64,000 nucleotides of DNA from Chinchilla lanigera (GCF_000276665.1 NW_004955429.1:3076852-3140851); one strand, 5' to 3'; counted from the stretch's first letter, positions 47,707 through 59,747 are shown. Notes: generated from the sequence alone by a model not told the origin. Program-made: numbers and translations.

Positions 47707-47984
47707 GGTAAACATGAAACTTACGAGGGAAACTTTTTAGAAATTACTTTGGAAATCTTGAATGTGAGCTAGTTTATACCAGCTCGGAGAATGTGGGTGG
47801 CTGAGCTTGACAACTGATACTTGCACATCTAGTCACATTAAGACATTTTGTTAACAACTGTGGGGAGTCTTCCCAAGAGAAATTACTGCAGGTAAAAGGT
47901 GGATTGTAACTGGAAATAAAACACCGAACTCCCAGAACAAAGTTAAAAGGACCAAATGTATAGTAAATCTATTCAGGAAGACTG

Positions 47985-47986
<2 letters not shown>

Positions 47987-48037
<51 letters not shown>

Positions 48038-48038
48038 G
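47987..48038 (+). repeat. (GT)n microsatellite
   Basis: About 25 GT units, directly adjoining an antisense B1-ID SINE. Confidence 0.97.
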
Positions 48039-48205
48039 GTGGTACTGGGAATTGAACCCAAAGCCTTTGCATTGTGCTAAATCTCCAGTCCCTCCACCTT
48101 TTAAATTTTTGAGACAGCATCTCTCTGAGGTGCCCAGGTTGGGCTCAGACTTGCAATCTTCTTGCCTCAGCCTCCTAGATTACTGGAACTACAGGTGGCT
48201 AGATT
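48039..48205 (-). mobile_element. Chimeric B1-ID SINE, antisense
   Basis: ggtactgggaattgaacccaaagcctttgcattgtgctaaatctccagtccc (ID reversed), then gagacagcatctctctgaggtgcccaggttgggctc and gcctcagcctcctagattactggaactacagg (B1 reversed). Confidence 0.87.
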
Positions 48206-48609
48206 CTGCTATGATGAGATAATCTGTGGCTTTCACGAATCAGAGGTGTCATGGAAAGCAGAAATAAACACATAGTCTCTTTCATTTCTGTATCAATGAG
48301 TTTGGGCAGGAGGGAGAACAAACAATAGGCAGGTTGATGGCTTCCAATGGAGAGGGAAGAGACGGGTGTGGCACTTGTCTTTCCTAGGCACTCTACCTTC
48401 CAAGTCCCTTGTGTTTGGTGCACTGAGGAACTCATAACCTGAGACAGGCAGATGGTAGAAAGACATTAGCTAGAGGTATGCAACTAGAAGGAAAAATTTA
48501 ACCAGCGAATATTAATATGTATACTTTTTCTTCCCGTTTGACCTGATAGTGAGTGTGGGGACACAACTTTCCATTTTTGATCTTAGAATTGACCAAATTA
48601 CTTTGGAAC

Positions 48610-48955
48610 GCTAATTCTTAAAACTTAGTATGCATAAGGATCACTTAAGTGTTTGTTTAACATGCAGATTCTGGGCCTCATTCTTAGGGATTTTGATTCA
48701 TAGGTCAGTCTAGCGTTGTTGAATTAATTCATTCCACAAATATTTACTGAATACTTTGCTATGTGCCAACATTGTTTGGGATCTGGTGTGCCAGGGTAGA
48801 CAGAACAGTCTTGACTCTCCAGGAATTCTTTCGTGGGAGACAAACAATAAACTAATAAGTAGACAAAAATGCCTACATATCTCTATTTTTAGCAAGCACA
48901 TAGGTAGTTCTGATACAGTAGACCCAGGTCTACATGTTGAGAAACACTGTTTTCT
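48610..48955 (+). mobile_element. MER5-type element split by another ancient repeat
   Basis: aaaacttagtatgcataaggatcacttaagtgtttgtttaacatgcagattctgggcctc (48615-48675) is a hAT-Charlie MER5-like left part. gttctgatacagtagacccaggtctacatgttgagaaacactg (48906-48950) looks like its right part. Between them (48715-48902) is a different old repeat starting attcattccacaaatatttactgaatactttgctatgtgcc. Confidence 0.6.
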
Positions 48956-50084
48956 AAATAGAAGTTTTAGCTAGGATGGGAAATATTTTAAGAACTGTGT
49001 AACATATTAGCTAAGTACTTTGCATATGAACCATGGTTTGGAGCCATCGTGGTCCAGGAGCAGCAAACAGAAGGATCTCCAGATGTAGTGCTGTTCATCC
49101 CCTGTTTGCCCATATGTTGTGGGGTGACAGAACATTGGGTGACAACCAGCAAGCTGCTCTGAGGATTAGATGCTGTCTGGCTAGACCTGGCTTTTCCAGG
49201 CAAGTACTTCTTGGTGCATGGGAGACTCTGGATGGCAGCTGTTGCATCCTCTACCTCTGGCCTAAAAGCATTTCTGTAGTATAAATGTCTATCTTTAACA
49301 TATGCACATCCAGTCTTTCAGCCATTCGTGATTTATAACACTGCTCTCAGTTAGTTGTTAGTGTTTAGGAAAGTTAGCTATTAGTCTAAATGAGGGTTTT
49401 GACATGGATTGTGCTTTGGACAAATCAATTCTGCATTGAGATCTTGGTTAGCCATAGGCTTTAAAACATCATAGGATACTACAGGGTCAGAATATTCCAT
49501 AAAGTAGCCCAGACAAAATCCCAGGTAGCATGCTAGGTAGAACCACCAACAGGAAAGATCTTCTTGTGGGAAGAAAGACGCAAGAACTCCCAGGATGGCC
49601 TGGAAGTTCAGACTCAGGGCTGTATTACTACGGTTGCAAAGGAAAGAGCTCTCTATCTTACCATAGGGCATGCTCTTGGAAAGTGCCTGAGGTAGGCTTT
49701 CTCACAGTCACTCGGAGAGTGCTTGAGTTCTTGGTTGGCCCTGCTGAAACTGTAAATATTTTACTAGGCTTTCCTAAGTCGGTGGGGTTCTGCTCTGTTC
49801 ACAGAAATGTGCACAAAATGAAAAGAGTGGGGATTAATTTTTCCTGTTGGAAATGACGAATGGTATCCTCTGGACAATAACGATCATGTGTGGACAACGA
49901 TGTCGCTGTTAATAGCAACTCCAGAGCAACAGTGGTGAACAGCCGGTTTTAAAAGAGGTCATCATATATGCCTAACACATGATCCCTGAGCCTCTTGCTG
50001 ACACTCTGAGACTGTTACCACCATACTTAGCTGGTAGGTAAGGAAACTGAGGGTGAAGGAGGCAGCTGAATGCAGCTAAAAGCT

Positions 50085-50515
50085 TGGAATATGGAGATCA
50101 GATAACTGAGTACCTGCCCCAGATTCAGTACTAACATGTATTAGAAGACTTTTAAGTTCTTCCTTTTATTAACTTGTAAAATGATAGTAGTACTCATATA
50201 ATGAGGTTTCTATGAAGATAAAATAAAATAGTAGTACAAAGCTCTGCCTCAACCATGCCTGGTGGTGCATGCCTGTACTTCCAGCACCATAGGAGGCAAG
50301 GCAGGAGGACTGCAAGTCAGAGCTCAGCACAGGAAACTTAGTGACTTGGCTGTCTCCAAACAGAAAGTAAAAAAAAGGGGGGGTAGGGTGTGGCTGGACA
50401 TGTAGCTCATTGTGAAGGCCTGGGGTTTAACCTCATTACCACAAAAACCAAAAACTCTGCCTAGCATGTAGTAATAACTCAATACACATCATTCTCATTT
50501 TTATTGTTAGCAACA
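50085..50515 (+). mobile_element. MIR split by a B1-ID SINE
   Basis: MIR-like sequence (aacttgtaaaatgatagtagtactcatataatgaggtttctatgaagataaaat) ends near 50250. A B1-ID dimer occupies about 50252-50452 (ctggtggtgcatgcctgtacttccagcacc through tggacatgtagctcattgtgaaggcctggggtttaacc). MIR tail (gcctagcatgtagtaataactcaatacac) resumes. Short duplications, agctctgcct and aactctgcct, flank the insert. Confidence 0.75.
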
Positions 50516-51814
50516 ATGCTATGATTATACGGCTTGCAGGATATCAAAAAGCTATCAGGAAGCAGGTTTCAAATCTTGAGCTATCTGATATCAAAACTCA
50601 GATTCTTAGTCCTATGCAAACACCTTGACTAAGAAGAAACATTTTAGGTTGAGTTCTAGAATTGCAGAGATATGTACAAATTTTCTACCTGGTTTCCTGA
50701 AAGTTGCCTGGATTAAGTAGTTCCTTAACTGCTGTTAGCATTGGCTAGTAACACAAGAAAAACATGTGACCTCATTCTGAAACATGCTGCCTTAACATCC
50801 TTTGATACTGTTGTTCCTCCTAATATAACACTCAAATGCTACAGGAGTAATAGTAACCTGCTGGCCTTTTTGCCATTTGTTTTTGTTTTTAAACTAGTCA
50901 ACGCTAAACAAAACTATGTCTCCAACACGACAGCAATGTAAATATAGCAGGAGGAGTTCATGGACCCAAGTGAATTTTCAAATTGCCCGGAATGAGCGCT
51001 AGAGAAATAGCACAGACTGACATGAGAGAAAATTGTTGAAGATGAATTGCAGAGGAACAGTAAAAATTACCAGAGTTTCCCTGGGGAAAGAGCTCCCTGT
51101 AAATTTACATGTCTACTGTGAACATGGTAGCCTACCCTATGAAAAAGTAAATGAACAAACAGATCATTTAAGAAGTACTTATTAAGTGAAATACATCAAA
51201 CATACAAACTTGAATATTGCATGGTTTCCTTTACATGAGAAATGCAAGACATAAATAAAGAGCAAAATACAAGATAGATAATAGGAAGTAGGGAGATAGA
51301 TCTTTCTTGTATGGAAGAGGATCAAAGATGGGGGTGGGAGGGGTTGAAAGAAGGAATCGTGTTTTGTGCATGCGGCAATTCCACATAAGGAACATAAGCA
51401 GTGTGGACCACAAACACATATTAATGAATGAGTGTATTCTAGAAACAAACTCTCTGAAAAGAGTTTTACTATACTTATAGTGCACTTTCTTGGTCCCTTT
51501 TATATATAGTTCAATGTGGAAAAAAATTTAACTATAATAATTAACCATGTTTTTCTCTTTTAAGATTTTATTTCCAATATGCACAGTAGGATCGCTTAGC
51601 ATTATGATCAGGTTATGGGATCAAGGTATTTTTGGTGATTGCAATATATAGTTCCAGAAAAATGTATCCTTTTTGTTGACCTTCTGTTTCCTCATATATT
51701 CTCACTATACAATGCAAGTGATGTGCAATGGGAGAGTTCAGTCATGGTGTGGTAAGGAGCTACTATCTTTTTTTTACATGAAACTTCCTTATTTTTGTCA
51801 GTGGGGGCTAGTAT

Positions 51815-51958
51815 TAGAACAAAGAAGTAGGGGCTGGGGATTAAGCTCAGAGGCACAGTGCCTGCCTGGCAAGCTCAAGGTCATGAGTTCGATTCCTGGT
51901 ACCGGGAAAAAAACCAACCAACCAAACAAACAAACAAAAGAATAGAACAAAGAAGTAG
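51815..51958 (+). mobile_element. Young ID SINE with 16-bp target duplication
   Basis: ggggctggggattaagctcagaggcacagtgcctgcctggcaagctcaaggtcatgagttcgattcctggtaccg and tail of (AACC/AAAC)n. The repeat TAGAACAAAGAAGTAG lies at 51815-51830 and 51943-51958. Confidence 0.95.
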
Positions 51959-52134
51959 ATGGTGAGGGAAAATTTTGTGTGGGAGCGAATGTGTGTTGAG
52001 CTCAAACCACTCCCCTGCTCTCCAAAGTACTATCTCTCATCCATGAAAGTGTTTCTGGAAAGAAGGGAAAGATTATGATAAGAATTTCAGTTGCCATATG
52101 AGAAACTATGTTTGGCTATTTTAAATAACTTTTT

Positions 52135-52330
52135 TCTTTTGGTTTTATGAGAAAGTAAAACAATTTCATAATCAAATAAGAGAGTAATAACAATTATCAC
52201 ACTGTATGTCATTATCTTCAAAGTAGTTACTCAGAGCAAGATATAAACCAAAAAGATTCTTACAAAAAAGAAACAGGTAATAATACAAACTTTCTTTTCA
52301 GTGAACTAAGATTACTATTAGTATAAATGA
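52135..52330 (+). repeat. Unnamed interspersed repeat, copy 2
   Basis: Counterpart of 3215-3372. It shares the ttatcttcaaagtagttactc core and flanking gttttatgagaaa/ttttatggaaaa, aataacaattat and caaactttctt-like blocks. No coding potential. Confidence 0.65.
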
Positions 52331-52439
52331 AACAAATTAGCATATATATTGAAATATTTTTAAAACAATATAATGCATAATTTGGGGAAGTATTTGAACT
52401 TCTCCCCATTTCCTATTTATCACTCTTCTAAATAACTTT

Positions 52440-53640
52440 TGAGGCCAGAAGAAATAAAATAGCAATTATAGAACATTAAAAATTAATGATGTAAAGATAC
52501 TACATATTAAAACATGAAAAGCATCTGAAAACATTTTCAGGGGAAAATGCATACCTCTAAATGCTTTTGAAATTAAACAGAAAAAAAACCCTAGAGTTTA
52601 ATCCAAGAAGCTAAGGAAACAATATGAAACAATCTGGACACAAAGAAGGAATGAATTTTTCAGTGAATTAGAAAACTTAATAAAGAAGAATTAAATAATA
52701 AATTCAAAAGCTGAGATACTGGAAAGATCAATGGACATGCAAATATTTGATTAGTCTAATGAAAAGAGAAAATGAGAGATTTAAAATGTAAAGAGAGGTT
52801 ATAGATAAAGAAATCTTAATAATATAAAATAATTCTAGGTAAAAATTTATGCCAATCTTAAAAAATTTTGAGGAAATACATAATTTTTATCAAGGAAAAT
52901 ATAAATTACAAGAATTGATTCAAGAATACAGAAATTTTGAAAAAAAAAAACTACCAAGAAGTAAGTGGGAGTAAATTTGCCAAGAAAGAAACAAAACCTA
53001 GCCTTCAAAATGCCAAGCTTAGATATTTTAGCAGTGAATTTTAAGTCAACTACTCTGAGATAATGTGCTTTAAACTTGACAGTAGAAAGCTATAGAATTT
53101 GTTTTTTGAAGCTAGCTGACTCTGATAGCAAAGTCTATCAAATATATCCCAGTAAAACCTGTACATATATCTTATAAATAAAGCTTCTTAATTTAACATT
53201 AGAGCATATAATCCAGAAGGAAATTAAACATTAACATATGGCCATATAGAATTTGTTGCAAGAATGAAAATGTACAAACTCTTAGGAAATCTTTTTAGGC
53301 AATTCACCCACCAATAGATCAGAGTGAGAAAAATCATACCATTATCTCAACTGAGTTATAAAAAATTTTTTATGACAGTTACCATCCATGCCAGAAGTGG
53401 AAGAAAGGATAAAGGAAAAGATGGAAGAGCAAAGAAGGTGAGAAAAGATAAAGAAGAAATGGTTCTTGGTAAAGTAAGAAAAAGTGAGCACTCCTTTAAC
53501 ACAACTAAGAGCATGTATTTCAAAACATGAGTCAACATCATATCTAAGTGCAAAATCCTAGATATACTTCAATTAAACTTAAGAACAGGATAATTCTTTA
53601 AAATTATAAAGAAAACAAAACATTAATGGGTAAAGATATT
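52440..53640 (+). mobile_element. Old L1 (L1M-type) ORF2 fragment
   Basis: AT-rich, heavily decayed plus-strand sequence with L1 ORF2 phrases, such as gaaaagatcaatggacatgc (cf. 'KRSIDK') and gatcagagtgagaaaaatcataccattatctc (cf. 'RVRKIIPLSQ'). Stops occur throughout. The boundary with the younger L1 near 53640 is approximate. Confidence 0.65.
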
Positions 53641-56600
53641 GAATCAGCAATCAAAAAAATAGAACAAACCTTTAATCAAAAAAAGCCCAGGAGTAATACA
53701 TCATATCAACAGAGCTAAAGACAAAAATCACATGATCATCTCAATAGATGCAGGAAAAGCTTTTGATAAATTCCAATACTTATTCATGATAAAAATCCTA
53801 CAGAAAATTGGCACAGATGGACTTTACCTCAATCTGATAAAAGCCATCTGTGACAAACCAATAGCCAACATCATACTAAATGGACAAAAACTAAAAGCTT
53901 TCACTTTAAATTCAGGAACAAGACAAGGATCTCCACTGTCACCATTCCTATTCAACATAGTTCTGGAGACACTAGCCAGAGCAATGAGACAAGAGAGAGA
54001 AATAAAAGGAATAAAGATAGGAAAGGAAGAAGTTAAATTATCTTTATTTGCAGATGACATGATACTCTACATAGAAGACCCCAAAAACTCCACCAAAAGA
54101 CTCTAAGAATTAATCAACAAGTTCAGTAGCATAGCTGGATACAAAGTCAAACTACAAAAATCAATAGCATTCCTATACAAAAACAACAAACATACTGAGA
54201 GAGAAATAAGGGAAACCATAATTTTTACAATAGCATCCAAAAAACTGAAATACTTAGGAATTAAACTAACAAAAGAAGTAAAAGCTCTCTACAGTGAAAA
54301 TTACATTACTCTGAAAAAAGAGATTGAAGAGGATTTAAAAAAGTGGAAAGATACTCCTTGCTCATGGAATAGGAAGAACCAACATTGTGAAAATGGCCAT
54401 ACTCCCAAAATTGTTATACAGATTCAATGCAATTCTGATGAAAATACCATTGGTATACCTCACAGACCTAAAGAAAATATTCCTAAAATTCATCTGGAAC
54501 CAGAAGAGACCCAGAATAGCAAAAGCAATCCTGGGAAACAAAGGCAAGGCAGGAGGCATCACAATTCCCAATTTGAAATTATAATACAAAGCCACTGTGA
54601 TGAAATCAGCATGGCATTGGTAATAAAACAGACCTGAAGATCAATGGAACAGACTAGAAGACGCAGACACAGCAACAAAGACAGCTACTTTATCTTTGAC
54701 AAAGGGGCCAAACATGTTCACTGGAAGAAAGATAGCCTCTTTAATAAATGGTGCTGGAAAAACTGGCTTTCCACAGTCTGAAGACTAAAGCTAGACCCAA
54801 GCCTATCACCATGCACCAAAATAAAGTCAAAATGGCTTAAAGATATAAGTATTAAAACAGAAACACTAGATCAAATGGAAGAGAAAGTAGGTGGAAGTCT
54901 TAAAGACATAGGGGTAGGTAGAGAGCTCTTGAACAAAAACCAAACTGCATGGGAAATACTTCAAAAAATCAACAACTGGGATCTCATTTTATTGAAAAGA
55001 TTTGCACATCAAAAGAAATCACCAACAGGGTGAACAGAAAACATATGAATTGGGAAAAAATTTTAGCCAACAGTCCCTCAGACAAAGGATTCCTATCTAG
55101 AACATATAAAGAATTAAAAAATATCAGGCCCCCAAAATTCAAAGACCCAATACAAAAATGGGTATCTAAGATGAATACCCACTTCTCAGATGAAGAAACA
55201 CAAATAGCAAGTAAATACATGAAAAAATGTTAAACATCATTAGTCATTCAAGAAATGCAAATTAAAACAATACTGAGATACCATGTCACCCTAGAAAGAA
55301 TGGACATCATGAAGAAATCAACCCATAACAAATGCTGGAGGGGCTGTGGGGAAAAAGGAACCCTTCTCCGCTGTTGGTGGGAATGTAGACTGGTGCGACC
55401 ACTGTGGAAATCAGTCTGGAGATTCCTCAGTAAACTAGGATTAGAGGTCCTATTCAACTCAGCTAGTCCCCTCCTGGGTATTTTTCCTGAAAAACTGAAA
55501 ACATCGTACCACCAAGATATATGTGCACCCATGTTTATAGCAGCACAATTTGCAATAACTAAATCTTGGAAGCAACCCAAATGTCCATTAACTGAGGAAT
55601 GGATAAAAAAGATGTGGTATTTTTACACAATGGAGTATTACTCAGCTATAAAGAAATATAAGCTAGAGGCTTTTATAGATAAACAGTCACAACTAGAGAC
55701 CATTTCATAAGTGAAATAAATCAGATTCACATGTGTAAACATATTTACTCCCTACTATAAGAACCTGAAAGAGTAAGTAAAATCTTAAAGGTACAATAGA
55801 TATTGTGAAAGGGAAAACAAACTGCTCAAATAGGAAGGAGCAACTGGAATGAAGGAGAGGAGAGGATAAAGAAAGAAGGAAGAGAAAAAAATATGTATAT
55901 GGATACACAGGATAGCTAGGATAATTGTACTACTCAAATCTGTTGGTTTATTGAAAGGAATTGTTAATGTGTAATTGTTTGATTAATCTTGCATGCTTAT
56001 ATCCAGTTATATGTGCAGACATTTTGAAGATGATATTATGTAATATAACAACATTGCTAATATCCTATCACCATGTTTCAAAATTCTGCATCATTTTTAT
56101 TGTTCTCTATGCTGTTTTGTTTATGTATTTGTTTTTGTTATTTTGGGATTTTTTCTTCTCTCTTTAAAATGAAAAACAAAATTTATATGTCTATACAAGG
56201 ATAGCTAGGATAGGTGTATTGCTGATGTCTGTGGTTTATTGAAAGGAATCATCAATACTTGAAATTTTCGTTTTTCTTGACCCATTTTGCATGCTTGAAT
56301 TTGGTAATCAGAATGAAAGATCTGAAAACAACAATACACAGTATAAGAACCATTGTTGAAATCCTACCATCTTGTGTGGTGAAGCTCTGCATTATTCACA
56401 ATGTTATTTTTTTATTACTTGTTACTGTCTTTGGTTGTTTGATCAATCTTACATTCTTATGTCTGGTGGACTGAGCAACTTCATTGAAGATAACAGTATG
56501 TAATGTAGCAAACATTTTTAATTCCTATCATTTTGTTTTGTAGTCATATATTATTTTTGTGTTGTTTTGATTTTGTCTTCATTGTTGTTTTGTTAGTTTT
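53640..56600 (+). mobile_element. Younger rodent L1 (copy A), ORF2 C-terminal half and 3'UTR
   Basis: The plus strand encodes reverse transcriptase: [48 protein letters not shown] and the catalytic [11 protein letters not shown] (54036-54070). It continues through [16 protein letters not shown] and the Cys-rich [20 protein letters not shown] (55330-55390) to YTMEYYSAIKKYK. ORF2 is broken by a TAA after STKRL (54104) and several frameshifts. A deletion follows 53690. The 3'UTR (55710-56600) contains degenerate tandem units and ends in an A-run (56607-56620). Confidence 0.93.
55905..56600 (+). repeat. Tandem units in the L1 copy A 3'UTR
   Basis: Three degenerate copies of a ~170-280 bp unit, roughly 55905-56165, 56194-56430 and 56434-56600. 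Each has a subset of the marks ggatagctaggata, ggtttattgaaaggaat, ttgcatgctt, aagata..tatgtaat and ..cctatcaccatgttt. The related L1 copy B carries one unit at 59262-59480, so the array is a copy-number feature of this L1 family's 3'UTR. Confidence 0.7.
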
Positions 56601-56604
56601 TAAA

Positions 56605-56734
56605 TTAAAAAAAAAAAAACCCAGGAATGAGTTAAAGAGAATTGCTTCCTTTTCAATTTCATTAAAGAGTTTGGCATTAAATCTCTAAGTTTCTTGTAGA
56701 ATTCAGCTGTGAATCCATTAGGACCTGGGCTTTT
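56605..56734 (-). mobile_element. Inverted 5' end of L1 copy B
   Basis: L1 ORF2 sequence on the minus strand (ctgtgaatccattaggacctgggctttt is the reverse of an ORF2 piece). It joins directly to plus-strand ORF2 at 56735, as produced by twin priming during insertion. Confidence 0.75.
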
Positions 56735-57028
56735 CTTTGTTGATAAGTATTACCCTGATACCAAAACCAGAAAAAGACCCAACCAAAAAAGAAAACTACC
56801 GGCCAGTGTTCCTAATGAACATCGACACAAAAATCATGAATAAGATTCTAGCGAACAGCATGCACCAAATCATCAAGATTATAAACCATGACCAAGAGGA
56901 TTTATCTGAGGAATGCAGGGGTGGTTCAACATATGCAAATCAATAAATGTAATAGACCATATCAACAGAGACAAAGACGGAAACCACATGGTCATCCAAC
57001 AGATGCAGAAAAACCTTTTGACAAAGTC

Positions 57029-57148
57029 CAACACTAATTCTTTTTTTTTTTTTTTTCTCTCCAGTACCGGGAACTGAACTCACGACCTTGCGCTTGCCAG
57101 GCAGGAGCTTTGCCGCTGAGCTAAATCCCCAGCTCTCAACACTAATTC
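57029..57148 (-). mobile_element. Young ID SINE inserted in L1 copy B
   Basis: Antisense ID (agtaccgggaactgaactcacgaccttgcgcttgccaggcaggagctttgccgctgagctaaatccccagc) with a T-run tail at 57041-57056. The direct repeat CAACACTAATTC lies at 57029-57040 and 57137-57148. It dates the L1 as older than the ID insertion. Confidence 0.95.
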
Positions 57149-59209
57149 ATGATGGTCTTAATACCTCAGTCTGATAAAAGCTATGACAAACTAACAGCCA
57201 ACATCATACTAAATGGACAAAAACTGAAAGCTTTCATTCTAAAATCAGGAACAAGACAAGCATGTCTATTATCATCCCTCCTTTTCAATGTAGTTCTGAA
57301 AACATTAGCCAGAACAATTAGACAAGAGAGGGAAATAAAAAGAATAAGGATATGAAAGGAAGAAGTGAAATTATCATTATTTGCAGATGACATGATACTC
57401 TACATAGAAGACCCCAAAAACTCCACCAAAAGATTTTCAGATTCAATAACCAAATTCAGTAGCATAGCTGAATACAAAGTGAACACTCAAACATCAATAG
57501 CATTCCTGTACACAAACGAACTCACTGACAGAGAAATTAGGGAAACCACACCCTTCAGAATAGCATTCAAAAAAATGAAATACTTAGGAATTAGTCTTAC
57601 AAAGGAATAAAAGATCCATACATTGAAAGCTACAGTATTCTGAAAAAAAAGATCAAAGAGGATTTCAGAAAATGGAAAGATATTCCTTGTTCATGGGTAG
57701 GAAGAACCAGCATTGTGAAAATGGTCACTTTCTGAAAACTGGTATACAGACTCATTCAGTACAATCCTGATCAAAACACCACTAGCATACCTGACAGATC
57801 TAGAGAAAACATTCCTAAAATTCATCTGGAACCAGAAGAGACCTAGAATGGTAAAGGCAATCCTGGGCAACAAAGGCAAGGCAGAGAGCATCACAATCCC
57901 TGACTTGAAATTATACTAAAAAGCTACTGTAATAAAATCTGGATGGTACTGGCAAAAAACCCCACACCTGAGGATCAATGAAACAGAGGAGAAGATGCAG
58001 ACACAACTCTAAACCACCTTATCTTTGACAAAGGGGTCAAACATGTTCACTGGAAGAAAGATAGCCTCTTTAATAAATGGTGCTGGAAAAACTGGCTTTC
58101 CACATGCTGAAGACTAAAAACTAGATGCATGTCTATCACCATGCACTAAAATAGAGTCAAAATGGATTAAAGATCTAAATACTAAAACAAAAACAATAAA
58201 TCTACTGTAAGAGAAACTAGGTAGAAATCCTGAAGACATAGGGGTAGGCAGATAGTTCATAAATAAAAAACAAACTGCACAGGAAGTACTTCCATGAATG
58301 AACAACTGGGATCTCATCTTATAAAAACATTTTGCACATCAAAAGAAATTACCAACAAAGTGAAAAAAACCCATGAATTGGGAAAACATCTTGGCCAACT
58401 ATCCCTCAGACAAAGGACTTCTATCTAGAATATATAAAGAGTTTTAAAAAACCAGGCTCCATGTTCAAAGACCCAATCTAAAAATGGGCTTCTGAGATGA
58501 ATATATACTTCTCAGATGAAGAAATATAAATGGCAAATAAAAACATGAAAAAATGTTCAACATCACTGGTCATTCAAGAGATGCAAATTAAAACAACACT
58601 GAGATTCCATCTCACCCCAGAAAGAACGGCTATCATCAAGAAATCAACCAATAACAAATGCTGGCAGGGATAAGGGGAAAAAGGAACCCTTCTCCACTGT
58701 TTGTGGGAGTGTAGACTGGTGCAACCATAGTGGAAATCAGTGTAGAGATTTCTCAAAAAGCTAGGATTAGAGGTCCTATTTGACCCAGTTAGTTCCCTTT
58801 TGGGCATCTTCCCAGAAGAACTGAAAACATCATACCACAGTGACATACGTGCACCCATGTTTATAGCAGCACAGTGTGTCATAGCTAAATCTTGGAAACA
58901 GCCCAAATGCCCATCAACTGAGGAGTGGATAAAAAAGATGTGGTCTTTTTATGCAATGGAGTACTACTCAGTTATAAAGAAAGATAAATTTGAGACTTTT
59001 ATAGGATTATGAATGCAACTTGAGTCCATACTCATAAGTGAAATAAATCAGATTTGCATGTGTAAACATCATATTGACTCCCTAGTGTAAGAAACTGAAA
59101 GAGCAAATAAAATTTGAAAAGTACAATAGATGTTGTGAATGGGAAAGAAACTACCAGGGAAAGGAGAAAAGAAAGAAGGAAGGGAAAAATATATAACAAA
59201 ACACAACAA

Positions 59210-59212
<3 letters not shown>

Positions 59213-59252
<40 letters not shown>

Positions 59253-59254
59253 TA
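59213..59254 (+). repeat. (TA)n/(CA)n microsatellite
   Basis: About 15 TA units followed by a short CA run, inside the L1 copy B 3'UTR. Confidence 0.95.
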
Positions 59255-59494
59255 TGTATACATAATATAGCTAGGATAATTGTACTACTAAGTTCTATTA
59301 GTTCATTTAAAGGGATCGTCAGTGCTTATATTGTTTGATTAATTTTGCATGCCTTTGTCTTGTAATCTGAGCAACTAGTTTGAAGATAAAAATATGTAAT
59401 ATAACAATCACTGTTAGTTTCCTATCATCTTGTTTTGAAATTCTATGTCATTTTTATTTTTCTTTCTCTCCTTAAAATAAAAAACTTCCTACAC

Positions 59495-59700
59495 AGCCAG
59501 TATTACTCTGATGTCAAAGCCAGCACAGGAGGCTACAGAAAAAGAAAAACCACAGGCTGGTATTTCTGAAGAACACAGATGTAAAAACCTTCAACAAGAT
59601 ACCAGCATGCTGAATTTAACACTGGTTTAGAAGGATCGTATACTATTTTTGTCAACTGTAACTCAACAAAGCTGGATAAAAATAATATTCTTAAAATTTC
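59495..59700 (+). mobile_element. Old L1 ORF2 fragment
   Basis: ccagtattactctgatgtcaaagccag and the following sequence match the L1 ORF2 'SITLIPKP...RPI' region in decayed form on the plus strand. It probably belongs with the older L1M pieces around it. Confidence 0.6.
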
Positions 59701-59747
59701 AACCAATAAATGAACTATGAAAAATACAACTGTTGGAAGAGAGATAA

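Larger units (their letters stand above)
56735..59490 (+). mobile_element. Younger rodent L1 (copy B), ORF2 and 3'UTR
   Basis: The plus strand starts [20 protein letters not shown] (56740-56800). After an ID insertion (57041-57136) it resumes with [41 protein letters not shown] (57370-57430), YLGISLTKE and, far downstream, the ORF2 end [19 protein letters not shown] and AMEYYSVIKKDK (58860-58990). Multiple stops and shifts. The 3'UTR includes a (TA)n tract (59213-59242) and one ggatagctagg unit copy. Confidence 0.92.

Noticed and set aside
49381..49671. A 96-codon minus-strand frame with a hydrophobic, Trp-rich stretch that could pass for a membrane protein
   Set aside because: No recognisable family, no splice sites or conservation evidence, and it is isolated in intronic DNA. 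Frames of this length occur by chance in 64 kb.
55905..56600. CRISPR-like repeat array
   Set aside because: The units are long, degenerate and contiguous, without constant spacers, and the DNA is mammalian. They are L1 3'UTR units.
53640..59490. Reverse-transcriptase frames as a novel host or retron-like system
   Set aside because: Motif order (SGTRQG, FADD, Cys-rich C-terminus, YTMEYYSAIKK) is that of ordinary L1 ORF2, with stops and frameshifts.
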